A stretch of DNA of 64,000 bases from Chryseobacterium potabilaquae (lineage in GTDB: Bacteria > Bacteroidota > Bacteroidia > Flavobacteriales > Weeksellaceae). Made by a program: the position numbers and the translations under genes. The notes beneath the pieces are model-generated. The model saw only the letters and a program-made list of their open reading frames with translations, had not been told where the DNA came from and made no database searches. Shown piece after piece: positions 17,813 to 25,370 of this stretch. The stretch covers positions 42,116-106,115 of the forward strand of contig NZ_CACVBR010000009.1 of assembly GCF_902728265.1 (NCBI RefSeq), in the 5' to 3' direction. Each line of letters begins with the position of its first letter. Positions within the stretch are counted from its first letter, which is position 1.

Positions 17813-18833
17813 ATCCTCTTACTGTATTTTGAATTCTATTTTGATTGAAATAATAAATAGCTTTTTGGTTTTGCTCTTCTTCTCCCTGGAGGTGCAAAAG
17901 TAATTTCCCAAAATTGGATTCTCCAAGATATTCTAAATCAGCTTTAAGGAGCTTATATGGAACTTTATATTGATCATGAATGGTAGAAAGAAGTTCTTCC
18001 ACAGATATATTTTCGTTAAGTTCTATCTCTACAAGAGGAAATAGGCCATCTTGAGGATTTTTTTGTATTTTCTCATGGAGTGTACGAGGGATAGTCATAA
18101 TGTCAGTATTTAAAAATTCTTTAATAATTGGGTTTTCTTTATTTGAAATAATTTCCTGTAAAGTTCCCTTAGCTAATAGTTTTCCTTTATCAATCACGGC
18201 AACTTCATGGCAAATGGCTTTGATGGCTTCCATTTCATGAGTAATTAATAAAATAGTAATACCCAATTTTTGATTAATATCTTTTAATAATTGTAAAATC
18301 GCTTTTGTAGTAGCTGGATCAAGGGCACTGGTTGCTTCATCACAGAGAAGAATATAGGGATCATTAGCAAGAGCTCTTGCGATAGCTACTCTTTGTTTTT
18401 GACCTCCGGAAAGACTCTTGGGATAGTCATTGGCTTTGTCTTCCAATCCGACAATTTTTAATAACTCATTGACTTTTTTGTTGATATTTTCTTTTTTCTC
18501 ATTCCCTAATTCTAATGGTAATGCTATATTTTCAAAAACAGTTCTTGAAGAAAGAAGATTAAAATGTTGAAAAATCATCCCAATTTTTTTTCGTTCGTTA
18601 GCTAATTGCTTAGAATTTAATTTTGTGAAATCTTTTCCGTTAATATGGATTTCCCCGCTATCTGGTCTTTCAAGAAGATTGACAGTTCGAATCAAAGTGC
18701 TTTTTCCGGCACCTGAAAATCCTATAACTCCAACAATATCACCTTGTTTTATATTCATACTTACATTGTCTAAAGCTTTAAAAGGTTCTTTTTGTGGGGA
18801 AAATATTTTTGTAACATTCTTTATCTCTATCAT
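17805..18833 (-). CDS. metN: Methionine ABC transporter ATPase
   Basis: A 342-aa ABC ATPase. It has Walker A GFSGAGKST (about 37-45), signature LSGGQKQR, Walker B ILLCDEATSALDP and switch His in LLITHEM. Residues about 265-340 form the regulatory NIL/ACT-like domain that binds methionine and inhibits transport in E. coli MetN. It is the first gene of the operon. The 5' leader contains a short coding sequence rich in Met and Cys codons and a terminator-like hairpin 27 bases before the start codon, so expression is probably attenuated by Met/Cys supply. Confidence 0.93.
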   Translation of the reverse strand: MIEIKNVTKIFSPQKEPFKALDNVSMNIKQGDIVGVIGFSGAGKSTLIRTVNLLERPDSGEIHINGKDFTKLNSKQLANERKKIGMIFQHFNLLSSRTVFENIALPLELGNEKKENINKKVNELLKIVGLEDKANDYPKSLSGGQKQRVAIARALANDPYILLCDEATSALDPATTKAILQLLKDINQKLGITILLITHEMEAIKAICHEVAVIDKGKLLAKGTLQEIISNKENPIIKEFLNTDIMTIPRTLHEKIQKNPQDGLFPLVEIELNENISVEELLSTIHDQYKVPYKLLKADLEYLGESNFGKLLLHLQGEEEQNQKAIYYFNQNRIQNTVRGYA

Positions 18834-18859
18834 TCTTAGTACTATTTTAATTAAATAAA

Positions 18860-18888
18860 AAGGCCTTACTACAATGTGGTAAGGCCTT
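18860..18888 (-). terminator. Attenuator hairpin in the metN leader
   Basis: A perfect 10-bp stem, AAGGCCTTAC paired with GTAAGGCCTT, with a 9-base loop. On the minus strand TTT follows the stem, then A/T-rich sequence, directly before the metN start. An alternative fold can pair GUGG..CCUU at the end of the leader peptide gene (18908-18920) with AAGG..CCAC of the hairpin's first arm and loop, which would open the terminator. Confidence 0.7.
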
Positions 18889-18912
18889 GAAATATATCAT
18901 ATAAAAGTAAGG

Positions 18913-19008
18913 TCAGCCACCATAATATTGAAATACAGACACACAGCAGTACATCATCATATTGATGATCTGTTTGCTATTCTGATTATATTTTGAAGTA
19001 GTCCTCAT
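18913..19008 (-). CDS. Met/Cys-rich leader peptide of the metNIQ operon
   Basis: A 31-aa reading frame from ATG at 19008 to TGA at 18913. Its centre reads IINMMMYCCVSVF: three Met codons in a row, then Tyr and two Cys codons. Such codon runs are the mark of transcription attenuators in amino-acid operons, where a ribosome short of charged tRNA stalls and lets an antiterminator form. The frame ends 25 bases before the terminator-like hairpin that precedes metN. A -7 element TATATTTG lies just upstream at 19037-19044. The peptide itself probably has no function. Confidence 0.65.
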   Translation of the reverse strand: MRTTSKYNQNSKQIINMMMYCCVSVFQYYGG

Positions 19009-19036
19009 TTTTATTCTATGCTATGCTTTGTGTTTG

Positions 19037-19044
19037 CAAATATA
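19037..19044 (-). promoter_or_regulatory. Putative -7 element of the metNIQ leader
   Basis: On the minus strand TATATTTG followed by C fits the flavobacterial -7 consensus and lies 28 bases before the leader-peptide ATG. A TTG is present 13 bases further upstream, closer than the usual 17-23. Confidence 0.5.
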
Positions 19045-19302
19045 AAGCATAAATTTCCAATAGTCCATTAAAAAAGTAGACTTTTTTGAAAGTTAAGTTT
19101 TAATTAATTCGTTTTCAGGGCTTTATTTGTATTGTTAATTCAAAAAAGTAACCGGGAAATAAAAAAATAAATAGATATTTATAAAATGCAGAAGTATTTG
19201 GCTAAAATTATCATAGATCATTAGATATTTTTCACAAAGGCCTTAACTTTAGATCAATAATTTTAAAGAGTAATAATTGTAGTGATCATAAAAATTAATA
19301 TA

Positions 19303-19599
19303 ATGGAAAGAACAGAAGTTTTTTTAGGAAATGTAAAAGGAGAAATCCAGCTTTTTTCAAACGATAATAAAGCAGGCAAAATGGATATTTCCGTAATGGG
19401 AAAAAAATTAACTGTTTATCATACAGAAGTAGATCCTGAGTATGAAGGGAAAGGGTTTGCCAAATTATTATTGGAAAAGTTGGTTTCCTATGCAAGAGAA
19501 AATGAATTGAAAATTGTAGCGTTGTGCCCATATGTACATGCCCAATTTAAACGTCATCCGGAAGAATATAACGATGTTTGGTTGAAAGAAGAATTATAA
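19303..19599 (+). CDS. Small GNAT-like N-acetyltransferase (YjdJ type)
   Basis: A 98-aa single-domain protein. The acetyl-CoA-binding core reads TEVDPEYEGKGFAKLLLEKL (the Q/RxxGxG/A-like site), and the end CPYVHAQFKRHPEEYNDVW is typical of the compact COG2388 GNAT group. A GTG 21 bases upstream is also in frame, but the ATG at 19303 gives the usual family length and is preferred. Cytoplasmic; substrate unknown. Single-gene unit upstream of topB. Confidence 0.82.
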   Translation: MERTEVFLGNVKGEIQLFSNDNKAGKMDISVMGKKLTVYHTEVDPEYEGKGFAKLLLEKLVSYARENELKIVALCPYVHAQFKRHPEEYNDVWLKEEL

Positions 19600-19718
19600 A
19601 AAAAACAATATTTGAAGTAGGTATTTAAATGATCAATGATTCCGGGATAATGAGCAACTAAATTGGGAAAGTCAAAAAAAATCCCGAATTTTGCATCCCT
19701 TCAATAATTCCGAAATTC

Positions 19719-21836
19719 ATGAAACTTTGTATTGCCGAAAAACCAAGTGTTGCCAGAGATATCGCAAAAGTATTGGGTGCTACCACACCAAAGCAAGGAT
19801 ATATGGAAGGAAATGGGTATTGGGTAACATGGACTTTTGGACATCTTTGTACCTTGAAAGAACCCCATGATTATAGCCCTGAGCTTAAGTCATGGAATTT
19901 AATATTCTTACCCATTATTCCAAAGAGTTTCGGAATCAAACTCATTCCTAATAAAGGAGTTGAAAATCAATTTAAAATAATTGAAAAATTAGTTGAGGAA
20001 TGTGAAGAAGTGATTAATTGTGGGGATGCGGGGCAAGAAGGAGAGTTGATCCAGAGATGGGTATTACAGAAAGCAAAGTGTAATAAACCTATTCAACGTT
20101 TATGGATTTCGTCCCTTACAGAAGAGGCAATTAAGGAAGGTTTTGCGAGCTTAAAACCTGCAGAAGACTATAAAAACCTTTATTTAGCAGGAAATGCAAG
20201 AGCAGTGGGGGACTGGCTATTAGGAATCAATGCCACTCGACTTTTTACCAAAAAATTCGGAGGTAATAAAGCTGTTCTTTCCATTGGAAGAGTCCAAACA
20301 CCTACCTTAGCAATGTTGGTGCAACGTCAGAAAGAGATTGATGCTTTTACCATTGAAGAATATTGGGAACTCAAAACGAAATATCGTGATGTCATTTTTA
20401 ATGCTGCAATTGATCGTTTAAAAACACCAGATCGTGCAGAAAAAGGATTAGAATATTTAAAAGTAAATCCGTTTGAAATTGTTTCGTTTGAAATTAAAGA
20501 AGGGAAAGAAAAAAATCCACGGCTTTTTGATTTGACAGGACTTCAGGTAGAAGCTAATAAAAAATATGGTTACTCAGCAGAGAATACATTGAATTATATT
20601 CAAAGTCTTTATGAGAAAAAACATGTGACTTATCCGCGTGTTGATACAACCTACTTATCGGAAAGCCTTTATCCTAAAATAGAAGGAATTCTGAGAAAAA
20701 TGACTTTTTATCAAGAGCTTATAGCTCCCTTATTACAAGAACCGATTCCAAAGACTAAAGCGGTTTTTGATGATGCAAAAGTGACAGATCACCATGCAAT
20801 TATCCCAACTGAAGTTCCTCCCTCTCAATACCTAACTAAGGAAGAAAAATTAGTCTATGATTTAATTGCCAAGCGTTTTATTTCTGTTTTCTATCCTGAA
20901 TGTAAAATTTCAAATACTTTGGTGGAAGGAAAGGTGGGGACTATACCTTTTAAAACGAGTGGAAAACAAATTTTAGAACCGGGTTGGAGGATAGTGTATG
21001 CTAAAGAATCCAAGGAAGAATTAACGGAAAAAGAAAAAGAAGAAGAACAAACCATCCCTGAATTTACGGTAGGGGAGACAGGACCTCATAATCCATTCAT
21101 TCACCAAGGAAAAACCTCACCACCAAAACCTTACACAGAAGCAACGCTTTTAAGAGCGATGGAAACAGCTGGCAAGCAAGTAGAAGATGAAGAGCTTCGA
21201 GAATTATTGAAAAATAACGGGATTGGCAGACCTTCTACGCGGGCTAATATTATTGAAACTCTTTTCAAAAGAAAATATATTGAGAAGAAAAGAAAGAATT
21301 TAATTGCTACTCAAACTGGAATTCAATTAATTGATACCATAGAAGATGAATTGCTCAAAAGTCCTGAATTAACAGGGGAATGGGAGCTTAAGCTCCGTAA
21401 AATTGAAAGTGGGCAATATGAAGCCAATCAATTTAAAGAAGAGCTGATCCAGATGGTGACAGAGCTTACCAAAAAAGTTGCGGATGGAAAAGGTAAGATG
21501 ATTACTTTGCAAGAAGAGAAAGAAGAAATCAAAGAAAAAAAGAAAAGAGAACCGGCAGCAAAAAAAGAACTCCAATCTTGGGAAGAAACAAAATGTCCCA
21601 AGTGTAAAGAACATCATTTGATAAAAGGAAAAACAGCGGTAGGTTGTTCTGATTTTAAAAATTGCGGTTTTAAAGTGACTTTTGAAATATTTGGTAAGAA
21701 ACTTTCAGATAAACAACTTTTAGATTTGATGCTAAAAGGTAAAACGTCCAAGTTGAAAGGATTCAATGCGCATCCTCAGAACTTGACAGAAGGAATTTTG
21801 ACATTAGGAGAGGAGTTTAATATACTTCTGATATAA
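19719..21836 (+). CDS. topB: DNA topoisomerase III (type IA)
   Basis: A 705-aa type IA topoisomerase. An N-terminal TOPRIM domain (MKLCIAEKPSVARDIAKVLG; GDAGQEGELIQRW) is followed by the SIGRVQTPTLAML block and the catalytic Tyr305 in VTYPRVDT. The GIGRPSTRANII block is also present. The C-terminus has a Lys/Glu-rich linker and one Cys-rich zinc-ribbon-like segment (CPKCKEHHLIKG ... CSDFKNCGFK). Such plain TopB proteins are chromosomal in flavobacteria but also occur on conjugative elements; no element genes are nearby. It resolves single-stranded DNA crossings. Confidence 0.92.
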   Translation: MKLCIAEKPSVARDIAKVLGATTPKQGYMEGNGYWVTWTFGHLCTLKEPHDYSPELKSWNLIFLPIIPKSFGIKLIPNKGVENQFKIIEKLVEECEEVINCGDAGQEGELIQRWVLQKAKCNKPIQRLWISSLTEEAIKEGFASLKPAEDYKNLYLAGNARAVGDWLLGINATRLFTKKFGGNKAVLSIGRVQTPTLAMLVQRQKEIDAFTIEEYWELKTKYRDVIFNAAIDRLKTPDRAEKGLEYLKVNPFEIVSFEIKEGKEKNPRLFDLTGLQVEANKKYGYSAENTLNYIQSLYEKKHVTYPRVDTTYLSESLYPKIEGILRKMTFYQELIAPLLQEPIPKTKAVFDDAKVTDHHAIIPTEVPPSQYLTKEEKLVYDLIAKRFISVFYPECKISNTLVEGKVGTIPFKTSGKQILEPGWRIVYAKESKEELTEKEKEEEQTIPEFTVGETGPHNPFIHQGKTSPPKPYTEATLLRAMETAGKQVEDEELRELLKNNGIGRPSTRANIIETLFKRKYIEKKRKNLIATQTGIQLIDTIEDELLKSPELTGEWELKLRKIESGQYEANQFKEELIQMVTELTKKVADGKGKMITLQEEKEEIKEKKKREPAAKKELQSWEETKCPKCKEHHLIKGKTAVGCSDFKNCGFKVTFEIFGKKLSDKQLLDLMLKGKTSKLKGFNAHPQNLTEGILTLGEEFNILLI

Positions 21837-21905
21837 TCATCGTGTGATGAATTTTGAATTTTTTTGTATGAATTTGTACTTACCTTTATCTTTTAAATTA
21901 AAATA

Positions 21906-22328
21906 ATGACATCAGAAAAAAAGAAACTCATTACAGATAGCTTTAATCGTTCAGAAACATTGCAGTTTTATAAAGCAGAATTATTAGATGTAGATACAGA
22001 CTTTGTTTCTATAAAAGTTCCGAAAATGGAAATAATGACAAGAAAAGCGGGAATGTTTAATGGAGCAATGATTGCCTCTTTAGTAGATGTTTCTTCGGGA
22101 TATGCTGCAGTGAGTCATTATGAAGAAGATTGTTATGTAGTGACAGTTGAACTTAAAGTGAACTATTTGCGACCAGCAATCGGAGATGCTTTAGTTTCAA
22201 AATCTTATGTTATAAAAGGAGGGGCAAAAATAAGTGTAGTCAGAACAGAAATTTATACCATTGAAGAAAATAAAGAATCGGAAAGTCACGTGGCGACTTC
22301 ATTAGTAACGATGATGAAGATTAAATAA
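21906..22328 (+). CDS. PaaI-family hotdog thioesterase
   Basis: A 140-aa hotdog-fold protein. The family pattern is visible in RKAGMFNGAMIASLVDVSSGYAA (substrate entry and catalytic Asp region), then VTVELKVNYLRPAIGDALVSKS. It probably hydrolyses an acyl-CoA thioester; substrate unknown. It follows topB by 69 bases in the same direction and ends at a bidirectional terminator. Confidence 0.82.
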   Translation: MTSEKKKLITDSFNRSETLQFYKAELLDVDTDFVSIKVPKMEIMTRKAGMFNGAMIASLVDVSSGYAAVSHYEEDCYVVTVELKVNYLRPAIGDALVSKSYVIKGGAKISVVRTEIYTIEENKESESHVATSLVTMMKIK

Positions 22329-22355
22329 AATGGGTAGAAATTTTCTGCCCATTTT
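22327..22355. terminator. Bidirectional terminator between convergent genes
   Basis: AAAATGGGTAGAAA and TTTCTGCCCATTTT form a 13-14 bp stem with one wobble. It is flanked by A and T runs and lies between the stops of the thioesterase gene and the convergent outer-membrane-like gene. Confidence 0.7.
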
Positions 22356-23094
22356 AAAATGAATATATTTGAACGGAAAACTGCAAGTAAGCATTATTAC
22401 CGACAGGATTCCACATCCCCCAAATACCGATAGGAAGTTTGTAATCCCAAAGACTAATTTTTTTAGATATAACTAGACTGATTTCATTAAAACCCGCTTT
22501 TTTCGCAAGCAAATGACTTTTTTCGCCATTGGTATTATTTAATGCAAAGCCATATCCAACCCTACCGTTGACTTGTAGATCTTCATCTTCATTTTTATAC
22601 AAAGGATATTCTGCTGACACAAAAGAAGAATATTTATTAGATGTATTTTCTTGATTTCTATCTCTACCAAAAACAACTGTGCTCCAACCCAATATTAATG
22701 GAATTTTATTACTAATCGTATAAAATGCTCTTAAATCCCACAGTCGACCTGTTTCACGAGCATTATAATTGAAAAATTCTTTGTTATTATAATCTGCATT
22801 AGGAGAAAAGTTGTACACGTCCCATAGTTCTATTAATATATGTTTGTTTTTGTATCCTAGATAGTTATCAAATTCTTTATAAGAACCATCTGTATTTCCT
22901 CCGGCCCAAAATCCTCCATAGAAATTTTCATTACTCAAACTAACATAGCCTGTGTAAATCAAACCGGAAGAGATTTCAACCCCTCTCCAAAGGTTACTGT
23001 TTCTAAGTTGTAAAGCGGAGTGCAGTTGTTGGGTGAAAAATAAGGAGGTTCCTGCAAGAATAGAAAGTATTATTGAAATTTTTGAGGTAAACAT
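22354..23094 (-). CDS. Outer-membrane beta-barrel-like exported protein
   Basis: A 246-aa protein with a signal peptide (start MFTSKISIILSILAGTSLFF). The body alternates hydrophobic and polar residues with aromatic belts (GLIYTGYVSLSNENFYGGFW; YNLYFQ-like ends), and the last residues YLQFSVQIYSF end in Phe, as outer-membrane barrels do. I recognise the general type (putative TorF-like porin) but no specific function. A longer in-frame start at 23163 would put 23 residues before the signal peptide and is rejected. A TGGGAACATCCCA element lies 22 bases upstream, similar to the LacI-type operators at 23672-23703. Confidence 0.65.
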   Translation of the reverse strand: MFTSKISIILSILAGTSLFFTQQLHSALQLRNSNLWRGVEISSGLIYTGYVSLSNENFYGGFWAGGNTDGSYKEFDNYLGYKNKHILIELWDVYNFSPNADYNNKEFFNYNARETGRLWDLRAFYTISNKIPLILGWSTVVFGRDRNQENTSNKYSSFVSAEYPLYKNEDEDLQVNGRVGYGFALNNTNGEKSHLLAKKAGFNEISLVISKKISLWDYKLPIGIWGMWNPVGNNAYLQFSVQIYSF

Positions 23095-23115
23095 AATCTT
23101 TTTTTGGAATTTAAT

Positions 23116-23150
23116 TGGGAACATCCCATATCCGGCATATACGCCGGATA
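23116..23150. promoter_or_regulatory. Palindromes upstream of the outer-membrane-like gene
   Basis: Two adjacent palindromes: TGGGAACATCCCA (23116-23128) and TATCCGGC-ATATAC-GCCGGATA (23129-23150, 8-bp arms). The first shares TGGGAAC with the operators in front of the lacI-type gene but is one base shorter. Possible weak operator; role unproven. Confidence 0.35.
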
Positions 23151-23671
23151 ATAGAATGTCCAATACAAGAATGAAAAAAATATTTAGTTGGAAAATGGTG
23201 TGTTCCCAGTTGCACGAATAAAGTTTGATATATTATTTATATCATCCCTATTGAAATAGAAGACAAAATCACAAATGAAAAGCTCCTTATTGTCTTATAA
23301 ATAGATAAAATAATATTTCAGAATATGATGAATGTACAATTAAAAAAGATCATAAAAGAAAGATGGAATGTCCTTTCATTTCAAGATTTCATATTTTATA
23401 ATTATAATGTGATTTTGATTAAATTCTGAAAATTTTAATTTATTATATTTTAATTTCTCCTATTCAATAAATCTCTAAGTTTTTTAGATTTTTAGTGTTG
23501 TATTGAATACAATTATAAATGGATTTTTACTAGTGAAATTTATAATTCCATGTTTAGTGATGTTGTAATCGTAATAACGTTTCTGCATATTCATGATAAA
23601 TGTTTGTGTTTTTTTGTCAAACTTACAGCAGTTTCTTCATTAATAACACTTTTTTATTGATAATTTTTTAT
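23151..23671. other. Gene-free stretch before the LacI-type operators
   Basis: About 520 bases of AT-rich sequence without a supportable gene. No repeat, RNA gene or clear promoter seen apart from the operators at its right edge. Confidence 0.3.
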
Positions 23672-23703
23672 GGGAACGTTCCCAAAATGATGGGAACGTT
23701 CCC
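23672..23703. promoter_or_regulatory. Twin LacI-type operators
   Basis: The perfect 12-bp palindrome GGGAACGTTCCC occurs twice, at 23672-23683 and 23692-23703, 20 bases apart (about two helical turns). The central CG step is typical of LacI-family sites. They lie upstream of the -7 element TATTTTTG (23722-23729) of the regulator gene, which suggests autoregulation by cooperative binding. Confidence 0.8.
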
Positions 23704-23721
23704 GGTTATCTATTTTTTTGT

Positions 23722-23729
23722 TATTTTTG
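23722..23729 (+). promoter_or_regulatory. Putative -7 element of the lacI-type gene
   Basis: TATTTTTG followed by GC fits TAnnTTTG, 29 bases before the start codon and 18 bases after the second operator. Confidence 0.5.
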
Positions 23730-23758
23730 GCAAAAAACAAATATAAAAAAATCACAAA

Positions 23759-24769
23759 ATGAAACGAATTACGATTAAAGATTTGTCAAAATCTTTGTCA
23801 TTATCTACCTCTACTATATCAAGGGCTCTTTTGAATGACAAAAATATTAATTCAGAAACTCAAAAAAGGGTTTTGAATGAAGCTGAGAAACTAGGGTATA
23901 AACCCAATTCTACAGCTCTTAATCTCAAATATGGGAAATCTAAAAATATTGGACTTGTTGTGCCGGAAATGGTGACTCCATTTTCATCAAAAATCCTGCA
24001 GGGTATACAAGAGGTTTTGGAACCGTTAGGATATAAAGTCATTATTACACAATCGAATGAAAGTCCTTTGGTAGAAAGGAAAAATCTTGAATTACTAGAA
24101 GATTTTAATGTAGATGGGATCATTATTAATGCATGTCATGAAACCTATAACGAAAAAATATATAGGAAAATGATTGAAAAAGGAACAGCATTGGTCTTTT
24201 TTGATAGAATTCCTTCCAAATCGTTAGATGTTCCGAAAGTAATATTAGATGATCATATTAAAGCTTCTTTAGTCGTAGAACATTTGATTAATACAGGAAA
24301 GAAGAGAATTGCCTATATTATGGGACCTTCTACGATACGAAATGTGATAGAAAGAGCTCGTGGATATCAAAGGATTTTAGAAAAGCATGGAATATTCGAT
24401 CCTAATCTGATAGTTCAAACTGACGGAATGATGTTTGAAGATGGTGCAAAAGCCGTACAACAATTAATAGTAAAAAATCTTGAATTTGATAGCATTTTTG
24501 CATTTTCAGATACGTTAGCTATTGGAGCAATGAATTACCTTTTAGAACACAACATCAAAATTCCACAACAGGTTTCATTAGCGAGCTTTTCAGGAACGGA
24601 ATTATCCACTATTGTACATCCTCAGTTGACCAGTGTACAACAACCTCTCATAAAAATGGGAGAAACAGCTGCACGATTGATTCTCAAAAAGATAAAAGAA
24701 ATTTCTTCACCAAATGAAACAATTGTGATGGATGCAGAACTTATTTATAGAGCATCAACATTGAATTAA
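23759..24769 (+). CDS. LacI-family transcriptional regulator
   Basis: A 336-aa regulator. The N-terminal LacI helix-turn-helix reads ITIKDLSKSLSLSTSTISRA and the hinge-proximal segment EKLGYKPN. Residues about 60-336 form the periplasmic-binding-protein-like sensor (NIGLVVPEMVTPFSSKILQG; MGPSTIRNVIERARGYQ; LTSVQQPLIKMGETAA). The effector is probably a sugar but cannot be told. The twin palindromes upstream make autoregulation very likely. No sugar-catabolic gene stands next to it; the outer-membrane-like gene on its left is the only candidate target in the window. Confidence 0.9.
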   Translation: MKRITIKDLSKSLSLSTSTISRALLNDKNINSETQKRVLNEAEKLGYKPNSTALNLKYGKSKNIGLVVPEMVTPFSSKILQGIQEVLEPLGYKVIITQSNESPLVERKNLELLEDFNVDGIIINACHETYNEKIYRKMIEKGTALVFFDRIPSKSLDVPKVILDDHIKASLVVEHLINTGKKRIAYIMGPSTIRNVIERARGYQRILEKHGIFDPNLIVQTDGMMFEDGAKAVQQLIVKNLEFDSIFAFSDTLAIGAMNYLLEHNIKIPQQVSLASFSGTELSTIVHPQLTSVQQPLIKMGETAARLILKKIKEISSPNETIVMDAELIYRASTLN

Positions 24770-24848
24770 GGGACTTTTTAAAGAAGTTTTATAGGCAGTA
24801 TGGAATGGCTTTTGTAATATAATAGTGACAACATAAAAAAATAATACT

Positions 24849-25193
24849 ATGAACTTAATTATCCGATTGCTCGTAACGGCAGTAGTTGCGTATCTTCTCA
24901 CGAAAATTTTACCGGGAGTACATTTTGAGGGCTTTTCTACAGCTATCATCTTTGCTATTGTATTAGGTATTTTAAATCTAATAGTGAAACCTTTTTTAAG
25001 TCTTTTGGGACTTCCTCTTACCATTATTACATTAGGGTTGTTTGCTTTAGTGATTAATGCTTTAATTATTCTTATAGCAGACTATTTTATAGATAATATG
25101 GTGGTAGATGGATTTTGGTGGGCACTTATTTTTAGTATTCTCCTTTCTATTATTACTTCCTTGGCCAATTCTATGTTTTCGGATGGCGATTAA
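24849..25193 (+). CDS. Phage-holin-IV/YvlD-like small membrane protein
   Basis: A 114-aa protein with four membrane helices. The motif VLGILNLIVKPFLSLLGLPLTIITLGLF is the hallmark of the YvlD / 'phage holin family' (4TMS) proteins. Despite the name, chromosomal members are not phage genes; their role in the envelope is poorly known. It stands alone between the LacI-type gene and an S9 peptidase and ends at a strong terminator. Confidence 0.85.
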   Translation: MNLIIRLLVTAVVAYLLTKILPGVHFEGFSTAIIFAIVLGILNLIVKPFLSLLGLPLTIITLGLFALVINALIILIADYFIDNMVVDGFWWALIFSILLSIITSLANSMFSDGD

Positions 25194-25215
25194 AAGTAAA
25201 TTTGAACCAATATAT

Positions 25216-25246
25216 AATCCGTCAGATAATAGCTGACGGATTTTTT
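25216..25246 (+). terminator. Terminator after the YvlD-like gene
   Basis: AATCCGTCAG (25216-25225) pairs perfectly with CTGACGGATT (25233-25242) and runs into six T residues. Confidence 0.85.
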
Positions 25247-25336
25247 ATTTTAAATAATAGATGAGAAAGAAATAAGACAGGATTATGGTAGAGTAAACTT
25301 AAATGTTAATTTTTTCGTTCCTTTTATTTTAAATAT

Positions 25337-25344
25337 TAACTTTG
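25337..25344 (+). promoter_or_regulatory. Putative -7 element of the S9 peptidase gene
   Basis: TAACTTTG followed by GC matches TAnnTTTG and lies 26 bases before the ATG at 25371. No upstream TTG at standard spacing was found. Confidence 0.45.
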
Positions 25345-25370
25345 GCAATCTTTGAATTAAATAATAATTT

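Noticed and set aside
19282..19302. Upstream GTG start of the small acetyltransferase
   Set aside because: Adds seven residues not seen in the compact family; the ATG at 19303 gives the usual length.
19719..21836. Conjugative element suggested by topB
   Set aside because: TopB occurs on many ICEs, but no Tra, mobilisation or integrase genes surround it here.
24849..25193. Prophage signal from a 'phage holin' protein
   Set aside because: The YvlD/holin-IV type is a common chromosomal membrane protein and no phage gene is nearby.
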